64,000 nucleotides of DNA from Pseudoramibacter faecis. Lineage in GTDB: Bacteria; Bacillota; Clostridia; Eubacteriales; Eubacteriaceae. The stretch spans positions 146,918-210,917 of the forward strand of contig NZ_JAYFFI010000002.1 of assembly GCF_036289405.1 (NCBI RefSeq). Direction: 5' to 3'. The position numbers and the translations under genes were made by a program. Below the pieces are notes generated by a model, which was given only the letters and a program-made list of their open reading frames with translations, had not been told where the DNA came from and searched no databases. Shown piece after piece: positions 53,990-61,559 of this stretch; positions within the stretch are counted from its first letter, which is position 1; each line of letters begins with the position of its first letter.

Positions 53990-56785
53990 CTATTCCCTCC
54001 TTTCCCGTAACTCTGCCGCTTGTTTTATAAGAGTATCAATTTCACTATATCTTTTTCTTTCTATATATCCAGCATAGGTCAGAAAATCATAGACACCATT
54101 AACAGTCAAATCCCATTTGGAACGGGCTACCGCATGTACCATGATATCATGGTAACTTAAGTGGCAATCCTTAGAAACGATAGCGCCGGAATTTGATGAA
54201 TTGGAAAGTCTTGTTTCATATTTATATTTCTTACTGAATCTACGGCAGTAGCTTTCAAGTAAATACAGATTCCAAGCATAACCACAGAAAGGGAAAGTAA
54301 CAAATGTAGTTACTTCACGCATCCCAATAAAATCGGACGTTACTATGGCTCCGATTGCACGATCAATCCTGTCAACATCGAAACTAACCAAACTGTCTTT
54401 TACAAAAAGATTATTACTAATCCTTATCATAGATGCGTTAGCAGCTTCGACGATTTTAGGTCGTCTTATAGATCCGGCAACTTTTTGTCCAATCTTTTCA
54501 AGCTCTGAATACGTACATTTTTCCTTTCCGCAGCAGTAATCCACCACAGCTGCATATGTATCTTTTCGGTCTCCCTTTTTTGTGAGCACCTTATCATTGC
54601 GGTCATACTTGTCTTCAATAAGCTTATATAATGTGTTGTTTAATGCGGATTCCGATACTTCAGGATTTCGGTCGCAAATTTCCGCAAGAGGCAGTTCTTC
54701 AAAAGTTACGCGTCCATTAGCTGAGATAGCATTATCTATGTATTTTAGGATAACTTTCACGTCATCTTCCGGGAAATGAAGCTGATCCCGTCTCAAGTAT
54801 GTTTCATGTGAGTTCCAGATGAATTCGGATTGCTGCGCGAGCACATGCTTTATCTTATCAAGCGGTATCAGCGGTAGCTTAATTGCAAGCTCATCAAAAG
54901 TCTGGAGTGTGGAGGAACCCCAGACGCGAATTATTTCTCTTTTAATCCACTCAATCTCCGTCGCTCTTTCTTGCGAAAAGGTAAAATAACTACCTTTATA
55001 GCGATTATCAGGAGCCAGAACTTCTAACAAAGCTTTTAACATTTCATATGAAGTGACTTTAGCGGCATCGTATAATTCAAAGTCTTTATTGAATAGCAAA
55101 TCATAGTAGATAATGGTTATACCCTGACTTCTATATTTCTCAAGCTCTGATAAAATACTTGCCTTTGCTTTATCATCAATAAGGTACACTTTCCCATTGA
55201 AATTGAAACCTATTTTCCTGATTGCGTTACTTAGCTTTTCATCAGACAGTGCGCACTCTACGCCATTAACCTGAGTGTATAACTCCCGAAATCTGGAAAG
55301 TTCTACGATGTCATCTTTGAAACCATATTCAAATCTTGGCTGCATCAAAGTGTTTCTGATGTAGAATCGTTCCTTACTGTCGATAGCCTCCACATCCTCG
55401 CTTTCACGATCCTGGGATGCGGCCGATGCTACACCGTTACCTTTGAGAAAAGTTGCATATTTTTTTAATGCGGCAGTAAATCTGTGGTGTTGTCTGTCGT
55501 TGTATTCCTGAAAAGATGAATCCTCGATAAGCAGTCGTATATTGCTTTTAATTTCGTCAGATGAATTTACTTTGCTTATGGTGCCTGTACCAATCTGATG
55601 AGCCTTGCAAAATGCATCGCAATTGTTTATGGCAGAGGAATAACTTCTGGCAGTTGGCTTTGCCAGACCTTCTTCAATCAGCCAATGATAGAAATTGTTT
55701 TCTGATGGTTTGCGCTTTGCTGAAACAGTGTTTGAAGCAGCAGAACCGGAGGACTCACCCCGGCTTACATAATGGATTACTATGGTGTCATACGTTGCAT
55801 GACACAAATCCATCATCTGTTTTATTTTACTTACAATAACTGAAGCGCTTAAATTTGTTTCAAGAAATAGATCGTCAGATATTTCCTTCGGCGAAACCAC
55901 TTTGGTTGACAAAGCTGTGCTGGCAATATCCATCCTTCCCGATCCACTAATGTTTTCACCTTCAAGGCTTTCAATAATATCAGGGTATGACGAGAAAAGA
56001 CATTTTACCGCCCGCACATAAAGCTCTGTCCAGTTATTTACCGGATATACGAAATCTTGGAACATTATGTCGACAGGTTTGGTATAAGCATAGCTTTGCA
56101 TATGCACAAATGAAACCGTTGATATGAAAGAAGTGCCTTGACCGGATTCTTCCTCTTCCCGTGGCAGAAATGAATTGAGAAAGTCTTTATAGGCAGAAAG
56201 GACTTCTATTGCTCTTTTGCGTAATTTTTTGGAGTGTATATTTGAATTCCCGCCTTTCAACTTACGAAGCGCTTTTTCAGACTCATCAGGAGATAAAGCT
56301 TTTATCTGTTTTTGAATTACTCCGTTTTTTATGAGAAGAATTTCGATTGATCCGACAGAACTTTTTATGGCGGAATAAGGCATAGAAGTAGAAGATTCAA
56401 GCCATGTATAAAAACTTTCTTCTTCAGCTTTATTATTTGATGCTGCCATGTGTTCCGCCTCTTTCAAAACCTTTCTATATGTTTCGTTATCACTTTCAAA
56501 TAGCGATACAACTTCCTTAAACAAATGTGATGCTGGACTGATTATTGTATGTCCACAATATGCGGATTCCATACATGACATCTGATAAGTTATGCCGCTT
56601 ATGCTACGAAACGAATCGTCTATTTTCGTATCAGAATTCAGAGCCATCTGTCTTAGCTTCTTCGAACATTCTGCTATGGCCTCTTTCTTCGAAAACCCAT
56701 CGTTTATAGTATGGAGATAGGATTCAAGGAGAAGGACAGCTTCGTATTTATTGAATGGGACTCTTGCTTTAAGAATTTCACTCAT
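53990..56785 (-). CDS. Unassigned 931-residue protein, first structural gene of the BREX operon
   Basis: I do not recognise a named family. The N-terminal about 80 residues (FNKYEAVLLLESYLHTI...KKLRQMALNSDTKIDDSFRS) look like a small helical module. Two related segments follow: FYTWLESS near 125 and FYHWLIEE near 365. Each leads after about 70 residues to a helix of type L..YKDFL / LKKYATFL (near 200 and 440). The second copy resembles the core-binding domain of tyrosine recombinases, with no catalytic domain. A VNNWTELYVRAVKCLF block lies near 250. The C-terminal half reads like stacked winged-helix domains (for example FEELPLAEICDRNPEVSESAL). It is one base upstream of brxP. It looks like a DNA-binding scaffold or specificity subunit; this is inference. 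Confidence 0.7.
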   Translation of the reverse strand: MSEILKARVPFNKYEAVLLLESYLHTINDGFSKKEAIAECSKKLRQMALNSDTKIDDSFRSISGITYQMSCMESAYCGHTIISPASHLFKEVVSLFESDNETYRKVLKEAEHMAASNNKAEEESFYTWLESSTSMPYSAIKSSVGSIEILLIKNGVIQKQIKALSPDESEKALRKLKGGNSNIHSKKLRKRAIEVLSAYKDFLNSFLPREEEESGQGTSFISTVSFVHMQSYAYTKPVDIMFQDFVYPVNNWTELYVRAVKCLFSSYPDIIESLEGENISGSGRMDIASTALSTKVVSPKEISDDLFLETNLSASVIVSKIKQMMDLCHATYDTIVIHYVSRGESSGSAASNTVSAKRKPSENNFYHWLIEEGLAKPTARSYSSAINNCDAFCKAHQIGTGTISKVNSSDEIKSNIRLLIEDSSFQEYNDRQHHRFTAALKKYATFLKGNGVASAASQDRESEDVEAIDSKERFYIRNTLMQPRFEYGFKDDIVELSRFRELYTQVNGVECALSDEKLSNAIRKIGFNFNGKVYLIDDKAKASILSELEKYRSQGITIIYYDLLFNKDFELYDAAKVTSYEMLKALLEVLAPDNRYKGSYFTFSQERATEIEWIKREIIRVWGSSTLQTFDELAIKLPLIPLDKIKHVLAQQSEFIWNSHETYLRRDQLHFPEDDVKVILKYIDNAISANGRVTFEELPLAEICDRNPEVSESALNNTLYKLIEDKYDRNDKVLTKKGDRKDTYAAVVDYCCGKEKCTYSELEKIGQKVAGSIRRPKIVEAANASMIRISNNLFVKDSLVSFDVDRIDRAIGAIVTSDFIGMREVTTFVTFPFCGYAWNLYLLESYCRRFSKKYKYETRLSNSSNSGAIVSKDCHLSYHDIMVHAVARSKWDLTVNGVYDFLTYAGYIERKRYSEIDTLIKQAAELRERRE

Positions 56786-56839
56786 TTATTCTGCCTTCCT
56801 TTCCTTGCTCTATAGCCTAAGTTCATTGACCTATAAGGA

Positions 56840-57892
56840 TTAATTTTCTAAGTTCGACAATCCTTTTTGCTTTTCCTTCTCATCAATAGAATTTCCTGCT
56901 TCCGGTTCCTTTCCGGTCACAACTTCCTGACACCTGTCTCTGTATTCCTGCGCTAGGGCATCCGGGGAGAGAATCCGCATTCTGCCGACAAACTGGAAGA
57001 CCCATCCCCAGAAGGTCGGGGATACTTGTATCTTCACCGTGGCGATGCATTTGTTCTTTGACAGCCGGATCATTTTCGTATCCTCGCCGAACTTGTCGTA
57101 GACCACGCCGATCAGGGCATTTTCGAATTCCAGCGCGCAGTCGCAGACCGGGCCGCCGTACATCTTGAATACCTGCTTCGTGTATTCTCCGGCGCCAGGT
57201 ATCCGCAGGATGGCTTCCTTCATCACGTCTTCGTCTTCCACACTGACTTCTTCCATACGGTCGACACGGTAGTTGCAAATGCCCTCATACTTGCCGGAAT
57301 AGCACATCAGGTAGTAGTTGTCCTCGTTATATATGAGTGCCGTCGGATCAGCAGTATAGCGTTTCTTGTCTTTCCGATACGCTCGGTTTCCACTTTCGTC
57401 CAGGTCGAAGTAGTAGAAGGAGACCTTTTTCTTTGCATCAAGCGCATCCTCAATGGCACTTACATTGTAATAAATCTGCTCGTTCGAATGTTTCCTCGTA
57501 TTGAAGCAGACGAGATTCTTCTTTAATAGTTCCGCCTTATGAACACCGCCGAGACTGGCAAGCTTGTCCACCAGTTCCGCTGTCTTCTTATCGGTCACGA
57601 ATGCCGCTGCCTGTACGGAGTCCATCAGAATTTTGATTTCCGGCAACGAGAAGGAGCGATCCTCCACATAGTAAGCTTTCTCATGACCGATGTTTACGGT
57701 CATGATCTCAAAGCCATATTGGTTGAGCATGTTGACGTCTTTTGTCAGCGTCCGCCTGTCGCAGGGGATGTTGTCCTTGCTGAGGCGCGCACATATCTCG
57801 TTTGTGGTGAGCGGGTGCTGCTCGTCCGTTTCCTGTTTCAAAAGCTCATGCAGATACAGGAGTTTCACCTTCTGATAGTTTTCTCTCGGCAT
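56840..57892 (-). CDS. WYL-domain transcriptional regulator of the BREX operon
   Basis: A 350-residue protein starting MPRENYQKVKLLYLHELLKQ at 57892 behind GGGGAGGTG; the upstream TTG frame overlaps the promoter. The N-terminal winged helix is HPLTTNEICARLSKDNIPCD...RRTLTKDVNMLNQYGF. The WYL domain is YTADPTALIYNEDNYYLMCY...YRVDRMEEV, followed by a C-terminal WCX-like extension. WYL regulators that bind ligands or nucleic acids often control defence islands, including BREX (BrxR-type). It is the first gene of the operon, 54 bases before the 931-residue gene, and probably represses its own promoter. Confidence 0.88.
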   Translation of the reverse strand: MPRENYQKVKLLYLHELLKQETDEQHPLTTNEICARLSKDNIPCDRRTLTKDVNMLNQYGFEIMTVNIGHEKAYYVEDRSFSLPEIKILMDSVQAAAFVTDKKTAELVDKLASLGGVHKAELLKKNLVCFNTRKHSNEQIYYNVSAIEDALDAKKKVSFYYFDLDESGNRAYRKDKKRYTADPTALIYNEDNYYLMCYSGKYEGICNYRVDRMEEVSVEDEDVMKEAILRIPGAGEYTKQVFKMYGGPVCDCALEFENALIGVVYDKFGEDTKMIRLSKNKCIATVKIQVSPTFWGWVFQFVGRMRILSPDALAQEYRDRCQEVVTGKEPEAGNSIDEKEKQKGLSNLEN

Positions 57893-57932
57893 CACGTCAC
57901 CTCCCCAAACCCAGACATAAATATACTTACTT

Positions 57933-57961
57933 ATCATAACATACCAAGTCATAAAAGTCAA
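57933..57961 (-). promoter_or_regulatory. Promoter of the WYL-BREX operon
   Basis: On the minus strand TTGACT (57961-57956), a 17-base spacer and TATGAT (57938-57933), about 40 bases upstream of the WYL start. No other promoter of similar quality is seen within the operon. Confidence 0.75.
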
Positions 57962-58190
57962 TAAATAACTGTCTCGTTAATGCGACTTGTTTTGCGATTT
58001 CTCCCAGTTGGATAAAATTCCAACTTTACAGTTGAAAATTATAAGCGGTTACGCCGATTTAGGATAAAATTTTGAACAAATAAGACGTTACTCTGAAGGC
58101 TTATCGCAAAGCAGAAATCAGTGACTGTAGTCTTGATGTCTATTTTATGAGACTTTAAATCTAACTCGGGAATTTGGAGTTTTGATCCCA
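57962..58190. other. Non-coding divergent gap with overlapping inverted repeats
   Basis: Between the BREX promoter and the lexA-like promoter there is no gene. GTTGG (58007-58011) pairs with CCAAC (58020-58024), and the overlapping CAACT (58021-58025) pairs with AGTTG (58030-58034), giving three alternating half-sites. This resembles an operator array. It lies about 50 bases upstream of the BREX -35. Confidence 0.5.
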
Positions 58191-58219
58191 TTGACTTGAT
58201 GTCCTAGGATAGCTATAAT
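58191..58219 (+). promoter_or_regulatory. Promoter of the LexA-type repressor gene
   Basis: TTGACT (58191-58196), a 17-base spacer and a perfect TATAAT (58214-58219). The operator palindrome begins seven bases downstream. Confidence 0.82.
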
Positions 58220-58225
58220 ATTTTC

Positions 58226-58247
58226 AAACGGTTCAAATGAACCGTTT
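58226..58247. promoter_or_regulatory. Operator palindrome of the LexA-type repressor
   Basis: A perfect 9+4+9 inverted repeat, AAACGGTTC - AAAT - GAACCGTTT, covers the expected transcription start. The core is GTTC-N4-GAAC, the reverse polarity of the Bacillus LexA box (GAAC-N4-GTTC). Position and symmetry make autorepression likely. Confidence 0.75.
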
Positions 58248-58280
58248 AGTGCTTTAGCGAAGAAGGGAGGCTGAAACCAA

Positions 58281-58886
58281 ATGAGGACGTTACAGCTGGA
58301 AAGGGAAAAGCGAATACAGGATTACATTGAGGACTTCATTGATGATCATGGCTGTTCCCCGTCCAACAGAGAAATCGCCGCAGGTACGAATCTTCCACTC
58401 ACGACCGTGCAGCGGTATCTCAAGCGGATGCGTGAGCAAGGCATCATCGACTATGACGGCGTGCGCAGCATCACGACAAGGCGGCAAAACCAGACGAAAG
58501 AAGCCTCCAACCTTGTCCCTATACTTGGTAACGTATCGTGCGGAGTTCCCAAGTATGCAGAAGGTAACATTGAAGAGTATGTCAGGCTTCCTGTTGCTCT
58601 TTTCGGCAGAGGCGACTTCTACCTTCTCCGCGCCAATGGAGACTCCATGATTGAGGCAGGGATTGATGACGGTGATCTGGTGCTTATCCGCCAGCAAAGT
58701 TACGCCGATCCCGGACAGATTGTAGTGGCTCTGATGGAAGATGAGGCGACGCTCAAGAGGTTTTATCCGGAGCCCCGGTACCACAGGATAAGACTTCACC
58801 CGGAGAACCCGGACTACAATGACATTTATGTGGATGAGTGCATTATCCAGGGCGTGGCCGTCAAGGTTTTGAAGGATCTCATGTAA
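58281..58886 (+). CDS. LexA/CI-type self-cleaving repressor
   Basis: A 201-residue repressor. The N-terminal winged helix is SPSNREIAAGTNLPLTTVQR...YLKRMREQGII. The S24 peptidase domain has the cleavage bond Cys87-Gly88 (GNVSCGVPK), catalytic Ser122 (NGDSMIEAGI) and Lys159 (DEATLKRFY). DNA damage would trigger RecA-stimulated cleavage and release the downstream genes. AAGGGAGG precedes the ATG. The setting (phage-type genes downstream) suggests a prophage or element repressor and not the housekeeping LexA. Confidence 0.85.
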   Translation: MRTLQLEREKRIQDYIEDFIDDHGCSPSNREIAAGTNLPLTTVQRYLKRMREQGIIDYDGVRSITTRRQNQTKEASNLVPILGNVSCGVPKYAEGNIEEYVRLPVALFGRGDFYLLRANGDSMIEAGIDDGDLVLIRQQSYADPGQIVVALMEDEATLKRFYPEPRYHRIRLHPENPDYNDIYVDECIIQGVAVKVLKDLM

Positions 58887-58928
58887 CATGAGGATGTTTA
58901 CGATGACGATACGGGGGTGTCAGACAGG

Positions 58929-59129
58929 ATGAAGCTTCTCGCAACATGCCCGGAGTGCGGGTACAAGCTCTCTTGCTCGGAAGATGGGACACGATCAGAA
59001 ATGGCCTGTCCGAAGTGCGGAGCGGTGGTCCACTACGAAGTGCAAGGCAGCAGGATCACCACAGAGGTTGTGCAGCGCTCGGACAAAGTACCAAGGCGTA
59101 TCAGGGAATACGCCGATAAACTGAAATAG
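58929..59129 (+). CDS. Small zinc-ribbon protein of the phage-like module
   Basis: A 66-residue protein starting MKLLATCPECGYKLSCSEDG with two CxxC pairs (CPEC and CPKC), forming a zinc ribbon. A basic C-terminus follows (RSDKVPRRIREYADKLK). A GTG at 58917 in the same frame is an alternative start; neither has a perfect ribosome site. It lies between the repressor and the structured non-coding stretch. The function is unknown. Confidence 0.6.
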   Translation: MKLLATCPECGYKLSCSEDGTRSEMACPKCGAVVHYEVQGSRITTEVVQRSDKVPRRIREYADKLK

Positions 59130-59698
59130 CAGCTCGAAAATAAAGCAGAATAATTGAACACAGAAAACGGCATGCGCGGCTGTACATAGGCTGAACTTGG
59201 CAGAGAATCATTAAGAGCGAGACCACGCAGCTAAGGTTTGTCAAGGTATTGAACTCGGCAGTGCGCTTTAAACGCAGCGTACAGAGCACCGTGAAAAATC
59301 TGGCAGACAGGTAAACCAGAGGGACATAAGTCCCTGTAACTGGTTCTTATCTGTATGCCGGATTTTTTTGTGCTCAAAATTCAGTTTATTTCCTGACATC
59401 TTCACTTTACCGATTAATCACGGGGTTGATTTTTTCGGTAAGGAACAGGAGGACAGATTGTCCCGTCCTGATGGCGGGACGTTAACAAGAAAGCAGCCGC
59501 CGCCTCAAGGCTGAAAAAATACATATCAAAAGCCTGACATGCATTAAGGGCTGAGGATACATACAGACCATTTTTCTACTTCCTCGAACGGAAGCGGAAA
59601 AGGCTCTGCAGGTACCCTTTCCTTTCTGCGCTCATTTTCAGGCTGTATGGGACCGGTGCCGCAAAAGCTCCGGTCTCTATTTTTTCTCCGCTCTTCAT
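59130..59698 (+). other. Long non-coding stretch with several hairpins
   Basis: No supported gene for about 570 bases inside an otherwise compact operon. In order it holds the large hairpin at 59294-59369, and a stem TTACCGA/TCGGTAA (about 59407-59436) enclosing AATCA/TTGATT. It then has a GTCCCG/CGGGAC hairpin (about 59460-59480), and a GACCGG/CCGGTC hairpin (about 59651-59676) followed by a T-run, which is a terminator-like element just before the sigma-like gene. This density of hairpins suggests a regulatory RNA or attenuated leader. Confidence 0.55.
59294..59369 (+). ncRNA. Large multi-stem hairpin ending in a T-run
   Basis: The arms pair in nested blocks: AAAAATC/GATTTTT, TGGC/GCCG, ACAG/CTGT, GTAA/TTAT, AACCAG/CTGGTT and GGGAC/GTCCC, with an ATAA loop at 59326-59329 and a 3' T-run. 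It is about 75 bases long, with most bases paired. It is either the terminator of the repressor operon or the 3' end of a small RNA. Confidence 0.6.
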
Positions 59699-59722
59699 GC
59701 GTGTCCGGCGGAAAGGACACGC
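59699..59722 (+). promoter_or_regulatory. Hairpin that can hide the ribosome site of the sigma-like gene
   Basis: A perfect 8-bp stem GCGTGTCC (59699-59706) and GGACACGC (59715-59722) ends one base before the ATG at 59724. The purine-rich ribosome site (GGCGGAAAGGA) is in its loop and 3' arm, so the stem would block initiation. Confidence 0.6.
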
Positions 59723-59723
59723 A

Positions 59724-60203
59724 ATGAAAATCACAGTTTACTACGAGGACAAGAACCATCCGACGATTCTTGAAGTGCCGGACGATGAATGCAGCGTCTG
59801 GGTTGAGACAGATTACCAGATGAGACTCGCCAAGGCAGAGGACAAATCCGCAGTCAAGCGCCGTACCGCCCAGGAAATTATGGATGAAGACTACAACAAG
59901 CCCACCTTCAACAACAACCAGACAGAAACCAGGCGGCATACCTCGCTCGATGCACTTGACCCGGATGGCCAGCATATCCCGGATGGAACGGATTTCTTAA
60001 AGGATCCGGATAAGCGCGAACAGATGGAAGGACTCCACGCTGCCATTCAAAAACTGCAGCCGCAGCAAAGGAAGCTTCTCCATCAGATCTTCGTGGAAAA
60101 CAAAAAGCAAAAGGATATTGCTGCCGAAGAAGGCGTATCACCGCAGGCCATAACGAGACGTCTGAACAAGATTTACGCGGCTTTGAAAAATATTCTGAAA
60201 TAA
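59724..60203 (+). CDS. Sigma-70-like (region 4) phage/element protein
   Basis: A 159-residue protein starting MKITVYYEDKNHPTILEVPD at 59724. The earlier in-frame ATG at 59697 lies inside the hairpin. The C-terminal 50 residues form a region-4-like helix-turn-helix (LQPQQRKLLHQIFVENKKQK...DIAAEEGVSPQAITRRLNKIYAALK). The N-terminal half is a beta-rich segment with VWVETDYQMRLAKAEDKSAV, seen in sigma-like proteins of mobile elements. It probably controls late or transfer genes. Confidence 0.75.
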   Translation: MKITVYYEDKNHPTILEVPDDECSVWVETDYQMRLAKAEDKSAVKRRTAQEIMDEDYNKPTFNNNQTETRRHTSLDALDPDGQHIPDGTDFLKDPDKREQMEGLHAAIQKLQPQQRKLLHQIFVENKKQKDIAAEEGVSPQAITRRLNKIYAALKNILK

Positions 60204-60284
60204 GGGGGTTTATTTTCCTCGTTTTCGTGAGCTACCCGTGAAAGGCATTACAAGAGACAGCCTTTCAGAAAGGAAGGTGCCTAT

Positions 60285-60494
60285 ATGAAGCACACGCTCA
60301 CAATCGGCGTTTCAAAAGAGAACGCCAACCGTGGAGAACTGACCTGCCGGCGCAGAACCGTAAGGGAAAAGATTCTCCGCAAGCTGCTGGGAGACCCGAT
60401 CCGCCTGACCGTACTGGTTCCGGGTGAGACGGTCGAAGAAGTCGCCATACGGGAAGTCACAGGAGGAAAAGCGGATGAAACTCTACGAGATTAA
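60285..60494 (+). CDS. Hypothetical basic phage-module protein
   Basis: A 69-residue protein starting MKHTLTIGVSKENANRGELT with an AAAGGAAGG site. It is rich in Arg and Lys (CRRRTVREKILRKLLGDPIR) and ends in a strand-like segment. No family recognised. It overlaps the next gene by 20 bases, indicating co-translation. Confidence 0.6.
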   Translation: MKHTLTIGVSKENANRGELTCRRRTVREKILRKLLGDPIRLTVLVPGETVEEVAIREVTGGKADETLRD

Positions 60495-60990
60495 CGAGGA
60501 AATCCTCCGCCTGACCGACCAGATCGAGGTGGATGAGGAAACTGGCGAAATCCTCTGCGACATCGATTCCATCGAGCAGCAGATTGACTCTCTCCAGATG
60601 GAACGCCACTCGATTCTCACCTATCTGGCAAAGCTCGTCCTGAATCTTCGCTCGGAATCCGCATCGTTAAAAGCTGAGGAACAGCGGCTCAAAGCCAGGC
60701 GCGACAGGCTCTTGAAGAAGGAAGAAAAGCTGATGCATATCCTCGACCGCGAATGTGCGGGAGAAAAGACGGATCTCGGCATTGCGACATTCTCCTACAG
60801 GAAGACATCGCACGTGGATGTATCCGACGCGGCGAAAGCGTTCCGGTGGCTCAGGCGGAACAAGCATCCGGACTGCTACCGAATTCCTGAACCGGAGATC
60901 GCCAAGGCGGAAGTGAAAAAGCTCATCAAGGCAGGAACAAAGGTACCCGGCTGCGCCGTGGTTGACGACTACTCCTGCCAGCTCAAGTAA
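60475..60990 (+). CDS. Siphovirus Gp157-family protein
   Basis: A 171-residue protein starting MKLYEINEEILRLTDQIEVD at 60475 behind ACAGGAGG. A long coiled coil (about residues 30-95) is followed by the family C-terminal part GIATFSYRKTSHVDVSDAAKAF...RIPEPEIAKAEVKKLIKAGTKVPG. Gp157 proteins of streptococcal phages are linked to phage resistance and recombination modules. It is upstream of the HNH-like gene and a RecA-like ATPase, as in many phage replication modules. Confidence 0.85.
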   Translation: MKLYEINEEILRLTDQIEVDEETGEILCDIDSIEQQIDSLQMERHSILTYLAKLVLNLRSESASLKAEEQRLKARRDRLLKKEEKLMHILDRECAGEKTDLGIATFSYRKTSHVDVSDAAKAFRWLRRNKHPDCYRIPEPEIAKAEVKKLIKAGTKVPGCAVVDDYSCQLK

Positions 60991-61004
60991 GGCGGTGATG
61001 ATCG

Positions 61005-61559
61005 ATGCCAGCATTAATCGACATTACCGGCGACAGGTATGGGAGGCTGACTGTTATTGAACGCCGCGGTTACAAAGCCGGTCGCACTGCATGGCTTTGC
61101 AAATGCGAATGTGGGAATTACGCCGTTGTCACTTCGAATTGTCTGCGCCGCGGTCACACGAAAAGCTGTGGATGCTATCACCGTGAAACTGCCGCGGCAA
61201 AGGCCAAGTCGGCAGGGATTGTAAGAGGCATACAGATGATGAAACACGGCAAATGCGGCACCCGGCTCTACGGCGTTTGGAAGTCCATGAACGAGCGGTG
61301 CAGCAATCCCAATAACTCATCATTCGCTGATTATGGCGGTCGTGGAATAACAGTCTGCAACGAATGGAATGAATTCCAGGCATTCAGTGATTGGGCTGAA
61401 AGGAACGGATACGACGAGACAGCGCCATTCGGTGAATGCACCCTGGACAGGATCAACAACAATCTCGGCTATTCGCCTGAAAACTGAAGATGGGTGTCAT
61501 TGAAGGTTCAGGCAAATAACAGAAGAAAACGCAGAAAACATCAGGAGGTTATCAAATGA
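61005..61559 (+). pseudogene. HNH/AP2-like phage protein with TGA in place of a conserved Cys codon
   Basis: The open frame gives 160 residues and stops at LDRINNNLGYSPEN. The family normally continues CRWV..., and here the same frame after the TGA (61485-61487) reads RWVSLKVQANNRRKRRKHQE and ends at an ATGA overlap with the next gene. A single Cys-to-stop change (TGC or TGT to TGA) explains this. The N-terminal zinc-finger part is GDRYGRLTVIERRGYKAGRT...CKCECGN and KSCGC, with the (M/W)xxRCxNPNN...YGGRGI core. Such proteins are homing-endonuclease-like genes in phages. Confidence 0.7.
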
